NCBI RefSeq assembly: GCF_023634865.1 | Contig: NZ_JAMLJN010000006.1 | Location: forward strand, 158,439-222,438 | Source of the DNA: Flavobacterium fragile | GTDB taxonomy: Bacteria > Bacteroidota > Bacteroidia > Flavobacteriales > Flavobacteriaceae | Direction of reading: 5' to 3' | DNA length: 64,000 nt | Shown: piece after piece, positions 58,738 through 64,000 of the stretch | How positions within the stretch are numbered: position 1 is the stretch's first letter | Layout: each line of letters begins with the position of its first letter | Notes under the pieces: generated by a model | Told to the model about the DNA's origin: nothing | Database searches by the model: none | Seen by the model: the letters and a program-made list of their open reading frames with translations, nothing else | Position numbers and translations under genes: made by a program

Positions 58738-59916
58738 ATGATTGAAAGTTTATTGCTTTTCTCCACGGGATTAATTGGATTATTAAGTATAATTCAAATC
58801 TTTATGCGTTCTAAAGCTAATTTTAATAGTAATATTTATCTCATTATAATTTTTGGAATTATAATTATGAGGTTTTTAGTTATTGGTTTTTTTAGTCTTT
58901 TTGATGTAAATAAGTTGAATGAGATTTTAGATAGGTATAACAATTTTTTAATAGCTGTAATTCCTTTAACTTTTCTTTACTTTAAAAATTTAGTTTTAAG
59001 TAAAGGAAAATTTGTAGTTGATGGTTTAATTCATTTTGTTGTACCATTTCTTTTTATAGTTACAGATTTTTTAGATGATAAAGGATTTGTTGAAATACGC
59101 TATAAGAACATTATATTCTTGTGCTTTTTTTTAATCTACATTATTTTTTATTTGATTTTAGACTTTATGATTTTACAAAAGCGTATTTGGAGTAAGAAAA
59201 GTGCTATAAGGTTTATAAATGATCAGAATCAGTTAATATCAAAATGGACACATTATCTCTTTATTTTATTGCTTTTAATGGCAATTCGATTGATGATATC
59301 TATATTTTTAGAGGTTACAAGTAATCATTATGACTATGGAAAATCAAATCTATGGATAGCTGCTTTAATTTGGTTATCGGTTTTTTTACGATTATTAATT
59401 TTTCCTGAAATATTAAGTGGTTACTTGTATTTTTCTGTTAAAAAAAATGAGGTAACATCTGCTTATGCATCAAAGGTTATTTGGAAAAAAGATATTGAAG
59501 ATGAAATAATTAATATTCAAGATTTAAAACTTCAAAATAAGATTCAAGATCTTATTCCGGGTTATATGATATTATTAGATAATTTGAAACATAACAGTAC
59601 CTTATTTAAAGATCCCAAAATTTCACTTGGAGATTTGGCCTACAAAATAAACATACCAAAGAGTCATTTAACTTTTTTATTTAAATATTATGCTCATATT
59701 TCTTTTTCAGAATTTAAGAAGTTAATACGCGTGGAGCAAGCCTTGCAACTTATTGAAAGCGGATATTTAAAACAAACGACTTTTAACTCTTTAGCAAAGG
59801 ATGTTGGTTTTATTTCCTATAATACTTTTTTTACCAGTTTTAAAGAAATTGTAGGTATTACTCCTCAAGAATTCTATACTAGTTATCAAATACATCAACG
59901 AAGTACGTCTAAATAG
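58738..59916 (+). CDS. Membrane AraC-family transcriptional regulator
   Basis: A 392-residue protein: six to seven N-terminal membrane helices (residues 1-230) and a C-terminal AraC double helix-turn-helix (about 285-385): LAYKINIPKSHLTFLFKYY, SFSEFKKLIRVEQALQLIES and SLAKDVGFISYNTFFTSFKEIVGITPQEFY. This membrane-sensor/AraC architecture is common in Flavobacteria. It is divergent from the adhesin cluster and separated by 257 bases with a perfect 27-bp palindrome, so it is a good candidate to regulate that cluster. Confidence 0.85.
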   Translation: MIESLLLFSTGLIGLLSIIQIFMRSKANFNSNIYLIIIFGIIIMRFLVIGFFSLFDVNKLNEILDRYNNFLIAVIPLTFLYFKNLVLSKGKFVVDGLIHFVVPFLFIVTDFLDDKGFVEIRYKNIIFLCFFLIYIIFYLILDFMILQKRIWSKKSAIRFINDQNQLISKWTHYLFILLLLMAIRLMISIFLEVTSNHYDYGKSNLWIAALIWLSVFLRLLIFPEILSGYLYFSVKKNEVTSAYASKVIWKKDIEDEIINIQDLKLQNKIQDLIPGYMILLDNLKHNSTLFKDPKISLGDLAYKINIPKSHLTFLFKYYAHISFSEFKKLIRVEQALQLIESGYLKQTTFNSLAKDVGFISYNTFFTSFKEIVGITPQEFYTSYQIHQRSTSK

Positions 59917-59958
59917 CTTTTAGTTTTTTTCAATAAAATGGTTGTTTCGTGGGCTGTT

Positions 59959-60972
59959 TTACCATCTAATATCTTTTATTTTCATTCGGTAGTTATCACA
60001 ATCTCTACAGGTATATTTAGATTGCCAAGTTAGTGTGAATTCATGAATTCCTTGATTGTGTCCAAAACTTGAGGTGTTGAAATCGTAAGAGTATCCAAAT
60101 TTAAATTCGCCTACACGTAAAGTAACAAATGGGTTTAAAGAGGTTACTAAGTGACTATTCGTATTTCTACCCTCAGGATTGGTGGCTGCAATAAGACCAA
60201 CTGAGATCATATTCATTTCTAGAGATGTTCCAATATCTAATCGATTGAACTGAGATTGTCTCATGTAGTTGAATGATAATAAGAAATCAGAATCGGGAGG
60301 TAGAAAGGAGTAGGGCGTATCGTTTAGCGTAAAATAATATCCTCCGTGTACCGATAGAAATAAATCAAGAGGTACATTTCCATTTTCTACAAAAGAAATG
60401 TCGGGACGTGATAAATGTTTTAAAGTAGCTCCAAACCAAGCATTTTCTTGATCTACCAAGACTCCAAATGAAAAATCAGCAAAGTTTATTTTGCTGTTAT
60501 AGGACAAGTAGCCTGGGTCGATACTTGGACCCGAAATACTTCCATCGTTGATGTTAATTTGGTCTTCTAAAAGTAAGTTGCTAAAATTAAAATCTTTTCT
60601 TCCAAAACCTCCTTCTAAGCCTAATCTCAAACGCCAGTTATAATTCAGTTCGATCAGATAGGAAACCGCTCCATTCAACTGAAAATAATTATAATTAGTA
60701 AAGGTTTCTTTTTGATTTAAAACTGTGAATCCAAGGCCTATGTTGTCTGTTATTAGGTTGTTCGCAAAGCCATATTGGGTATCAATACGTTTATTAGCAT
60801 CGGGCCATTGTCTTCGGTGTATAATACCCGCATTCCAAGAACTAGAAGCTCCTGTAAATGCTGGATTTAGTGTTTCGGGTACAATTAAAAATTGAGTAAA
60901 AACAGGGTCTTGTGCTTTGACATCACTACCCAAAATAAGAAAGGCGAACAGGATATGTAGATTAAATTTCAT
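59959..60972 (-). CDS. PorP/SprF-family T9SS outer-membrane protein
   Basis: A 337-residue barrel protein: signal peptide 1-20, then the family start DPVFTQFLIVPETLNPAFTG (residues about 22-41), RRQWPDANKRIDTQYGFANN, and a beta-barrel to the end. Members dock or secrete a partner adhesin with a type B C-terminal domain through the type IX system. It lies 10 bases after the giant adhesin gene, the usual sprB-sprF pairing. Symbol not assigned as several paralogues exist per genome. Confidence 0.9.
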   Translation of the reverse strand: MKFNLHILFAFLILGSDVKAQDPVFTQFLIVPETLNPAFTGASSSWNAGIIHRRQWPDANKRIDTQYGFANNLITDNIGLGFTVLNQKETFTNYNYFQLNGAVSYLIELNYNWRLRLGLEGGFGRKDFNFSNLLLEDQININDGSISGPSIDPGYLSYNSKINFADFSFGVLVDQENAWFGATLKHLSRPDISFVENGNVPLDLFLSVHGGYYFTLNDTPYSFLPPDSDFLLSFNYMRQSQFNRLDIGTSLEMNMISVGLIAATNPEGRNTNSHLVTSLNPFVTLRVGEFKFGYSYDFNTSSFGHNQGIHEFTLTWQSKYTCRDCDNYRMKIKDIRW

Positions 60973-60982
60973 TTTTCAATTG

Positions 60983-63900
60983 TTATTTTATTAGCACAAA
61001 GGTTTCACTAGCATAGATAGTTCTACCATAGAATGTTTCAGCTGTTACTTTAGCGTTATAATTGCCATTTTCTGCAGGTATTCCGTTAATTTTACCATCC
61101 CAACCTCTTAAAGTATCTCCAATTTCACTAAAAATTAAGGAACCCCAAGTGTCAAAGATTTCTAGTTTTACAGATGATAATGCTTTTGTAACGGGTCTAT
61201 AGGTATCGTTTAGTGAATCGGAATTTGGTGTAAAGCCTGTAGGAAGCACTAAAACATATCCTTTTTCAACGATTAATGAAATGGTATGTACGTACACACA
61301 TCCGTATGGGTAAGTCACGGTTTGGGTAACTACATAATTTCCTTCGTTAACATAGGTATGGATTGGATTTTCTTCGGTTGAAAAAGTGCCATCACCAAAG
61401 TTCCAAGATATGCTTACATATTCGCCAGTAGCAGTGTTTGTAAATTGAATCGGATCAAAAATAGAATACAATCCATAAGTTGTATAACCATACGATGATT
61501 GGTTGAAGTTTGCATCCCCCAAAATAGGTAGGTCTACATTAAAGCTATAAGTAGTGGTACATCCAATTGCATCTGTTGCTGTTAAGAGCACCAAACCATC
61601 TTGATTTGTAGTCATAAACTCATTGTTCGCTCCACTTACCGTTCCACTCGACCAGCTCAATTGAATAGGAGGAACACCTCCTGAGACTTGAGCTTCAAAA
61701 ACTTGACGGATCTCTCTATTTTCACAATTTACATCTATATCGCTGGTTACATTTAAAGTTAAAGGTTGAGGTCTGTTGACACTATATTGTGCTGATTTAG
61801 TACATCCTCTAGAATCTGTTACTACTACAGCGTAATTTCCAGCAGGAATATTTGTAAGGTCCTCCGAGGTTGTTCCATTAGTCCAACTATATGTAAAAGG
61901 AGGAGTACCACCCGAAACTAATAAATTAATTGCTCCGCTGTTCGCATCGTTACAATCCAACGCATTTTGAATATTCGCACTTAACACCAAGGGTTGCGGT
62001 TCTACTATGATGAATGTTCTTGTTATGGTACACGGTTTTGAGTCTACAATTGTTACGGTATATGTTCCTGAAGGTAAATTATTTCTAACTAAACCAGCAG
62101 TACTTCCATCGCTCCAAGTTAAAGATATTGGCTGAATACCTCCAACTAAATTAAGATTGATGCTTCCATCATTAGCACCATAACAAGAGATGTTAACTAC
62201 AACTGGATTGATGGTGAAAATAGGAGCTTCTGGAATTGAAACTACGATAGTTTTAGTACAGCCATTGCTGTCTGTTATCAGTATGTTATAATCTGCAGCT
62301 GCTAAATTGTTTTGATATAGTCCGGTAGCTAAGTTATCCCATTGTGCTTGATAAGGTCCTGTTCCTCCTGTAACTGTTAAGGTTATGGAAGCATCATTAG
62401 CGCCATAGCATGTGATAGGAGTTGTAGCTGCTGTTATAACTATATCGTCAGGTTGTGTAACTGTTAATCCGGTTACTGTTTTTTGTCCGCCATTAGCATC
62501 TGTGACAATCAAATTGTAAACACCAGCAGTTAATCCATTAAATTGAGGATTTAAGTTGGTAGTATCTATTATAGATGCTACTAAAGTTCCGTTACTATTA
62601 AATAACTGGTAATCATAAGGAGGTACTGATTCTTGTGTGATTAGTACTCCAACAGCACCATTACTATCTCCAAAACAAATTAGATTTACAGTTAGGCTTG
62701 GGTCGGCTTGAATAAGTAATTCTGGTGGTTGTGTAAGGGTAAAGGTTAGTACTATTGGAGCACAATAACCATCATTTATAGTTACAGTATAGGTTCCAGC
62801 AAATAATCCAGATATAGCTTCAGCGGTTGAGGTAAATCCGTTTGGTCCAGTCCAATTATAAGTATAAGTTCCAGAACCTCCAATTGTTGTTAAATTGATA
62901 GCTCCATCATTACCACCAAAAACACTTACATTATACCCATTGTAATTTGAAACTACACCAGAAGATGTGAATGTAGGATTAACTGTTATAGAATAGTTGT
63001 AAACGTTCCCCTCACATGAAGATCCATTATTATTAAAAGTTGCTGTTGCAGCATAAGTAATTGTCAATGGAGCATTTGTTGTATTTATAAGTGTTTGAAC
63101 AGGTATAGTGTTTGTCCCAGAACTTAACGCACCAGTAATTCCAGTTGGAATTGTAGCATTCCACTCGTAAGTAATATTTCCTGGAAGGGTTGAATTTAGA
63201 GTAACTAAAGATGTATTGGTTTCATTACAAATGGTTTGAGTTGGAATGTCAAAAGTAACATCAGGTCTAGGATAAACTTCAATTGTTATAGTAAATGGAT
63301 TTCCTGTACAAATACCTGCTATTGGGGTAACAGTATATACAATTGTTTGTATTAATGTACTATTGTTTGTCAATACTTGACTAATTTGACTACCTGTGCC
63401 AGAACTTGCTCCTGAAATATTTGGATTATTACTAATAACCCAATTATATGTTGTACCTAAAGGGACAATTGTATTAGTATTTGGAATACCATCAATAGGA
63501 TCTACTGTAAACCCTTCTTCGCTACAAATAATAAATGATTGATTTTCAATACTTGGTTTCGGATTTACTGTAATGGTATAAGTAAAACTACTACCGGCAC
63601 AAGCAGAAGTATCGTTTGTAGCTGCTACTGCAGTATAGTTAACATCAATAGGTGCATTTGTAGTGTTGACTAATGTTTGTGCTGGTATGGTATTGGTACC
63701 AGAAGTAGCGACCCCTGTAATTCCTGTAGGTTGAGTAGCAGTCCAAGAGAAAGTAACCCCTGGAGTGGTACTGCTTAAATTTACCAAAGCAGAAGTTTCT
63801 CCCGAACAGATCGTTTGATTAGTAGGTGAGAAGGTAACCACAGGGCTAGGGTTTACAGTTATTGTAAATGTTTCAGCTACTCTTGCACAACCATTAGCTG

Positions 63901-64000
63901 TTGCTATCACAGATATGTTAGCTATGATAGGGGCTGTTCCTCCATTAGTAGGAGTAAACACAGAGATGTTTCCAGTTCCTGAAGCCGCAAGCCCGATACT
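60983..64000 (-). CDS. Giant gliding-type adhesin with CHU_C domain (partial)
   Basis: The frame is open through the right edge; a GTG at 63961 is internal, not a start. At least 1,005 residues are present: several PKD-like repeats with PxVTFxxPTQTICxG(E)TS and LNSTxxG...TYxWxAT (about 64000-62990), then six to seven SprB-type repeats (GGxxPxxYxWSNGxxT xDLxNIPAGxYxVxVTDxxGC), a PKD domain (ISWNFGDGTFSTEENPIHTY) and the CHU_C/type B T9SS domain (VLPTGFTPNSDSLNDTYRPV). It is expected to be surface-exposed, exported with the SprF-like partner downstream. The N-terminus is missing. Confidence 0.9.
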   Translation of the reverse strand, partial: SIGLAASGTGNISVFTPTNGGTAPIIANISVIATANGCARVAETFTITVNPSPVVTFSPTNQTICSGETSALVNLSSTTPGVTFSWTATQPTGITGVATSGTNTIPAQTLVNTTNAPIDVNYTAVAATNDTSACAGSSFTYTITVNPKPSIENQSFIICSEEGFTVDPIDGIPNTNTIVPLGTTYNWVISNNPNISGASSGTGSQISQVLTNNSTLIQTIVYTVTPIAGICTGNPFTITIEVYPRPDVTFDIPTQTICNETNTSLVTLNSTLPGNITYEWNATIPTGITGALSSGTNTIPVQTLINTTNAPLTITYAATATFNNNGSSCEGNVYNYSITVNPTFTSSGVVSNYNGYNVSVFGGNDGAINLTTIGGSGTYTYNWTGPNGFTSTAEAISGLFAGTYTVTINDGYCAPIVLTFTLTQPPELLIQADPSLTVNLICFGDSNGAVGVLITQESVPPYDYQLFNSNGTLVASIIDTTNLNPQFNGLTAGVYNLIVTDANGGQKTVTGLTVTQPDDIVITAATTPITCYGANDASITLTVTGGTGPYQAQWDNLATGLYQNNLAAADYNILITDSNGCTKTIVVSIPEAPIFTINPVVVNISCYGANDGSINLNLVGGIQPISLTWSDGSTAGLVRNNLPSGTYTVTIVDSKPCTITRTFIIVEPQPLVLSANIQNALDCNDANSGAINLLVSGGTPPFTYSWTNGTTSEDLTNIPAGNYAVVVTDSRGCTKSAQYSVNRPQPLTLNVTSDIDVNCENREIRQVFEAQVSGGVPPIQLSWSSGTVSGANNEFMTTNQDGLVLLTATDAIGCTTTYSFNVDLPILGDANFNQSSYGYTTYGLYSIFDPIQFTNTATGEYVSISWNFGDGTFSTEENPIHTYVNEGNYVVTQTVTYPYGCVYVHTISLIVEKGYVLVLPTGFTPNSDSLNDTYRPVTKALSSVKLEIFDTWGSLIFSEIGDTLRGWDGKINGIPAENGNYNAKVTAETFYGRTIYASETFVLIK

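Overview
The window is AT-rich DNA from a member of the Bacteroidota, most likely a Flavobacteriaceae close to Flavobacterium. The support is the type IX secretion (T9SS) C-terminal sorting domains, a PorP/SprF protein beside a gliding-type giant adhesin, TonB-dependent receptors, lipoproteins with short Cys-Asp-Asp starts, almost no Shine-Dalgarno sites, and promoters with the Bacteroidota -7 element TAnnTTTG. No rRNA, complete tRNA or CRISPR array was seen.

0-21 kb is a respiration, redox and metal region: a sulfide:quinone oxidoreductase-like flavoprotein, cydAB, a thioredoxin operon, a copper-type TonB receptor operon, a Fur-family regulator divergent from a second TonB receptor, a DUF2202 lipoprotein, two methyltransferases, gapN, a cytochrome/rhodanese operon, a peroxiredoxin, a di-haem peroxidase and Dps. 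Four promoters here (flavoprotein, cydAB, copper receptor operon, cytochrome operon) carry a CRP/FNR-type box TGTAACNNNNGTTACW exactly 21 nt before a TAnnTTTG element. This suggests a single redox- or NO-responsive regulon.

21.2-34.6 kb is accessory DNA. It holds REP-like repeats, a dif/attC-like 26-bp inverted repeat, a nested pair of perfect 16-bp inverted repeats, and 11-bp phased arrays in front of two genes. It also holds two diverged copies of an unnamed Bacteroidota protein family, a DUF5675 gene, a tRNA-Ser 3'-end remnant, an MmeI-like type IIL restriction-modification enzyme, and a truncated endonuclease V gene.

34.6-44.2 kb centres on a signalling locus: four paralogous roughly seven-helix membrane proteins, a HisKA_3 histidine kinase and a NarL/LuxR-type response regulator. 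An 18-bp motif (ACGTRTTTATACGTATTG, final TTG acting as the -33 element) sits in three promoters around this locus: a lipocalin-like lipoprotein, a DKNYY-repeat lipoprotein operon and a delta-60-repeat T9SS protein. It may be the target of the response regulator.

46-52.4 kb is a run of unrecognised, mostly membrane or secreted proteins. One gene is broken by two compensating homopolymer frameshifts.

52.8-64 kb is a surface-protein region on the minus strand: a five-gene cluster with a YadA-head/tail-fibre-like protein containing 198-bp tandem repeats, a divergent membrane AraC regulator, and SprF plus the C-terminal 1,005 residues of a giant CHU_C adhesin that runs off the right edge.
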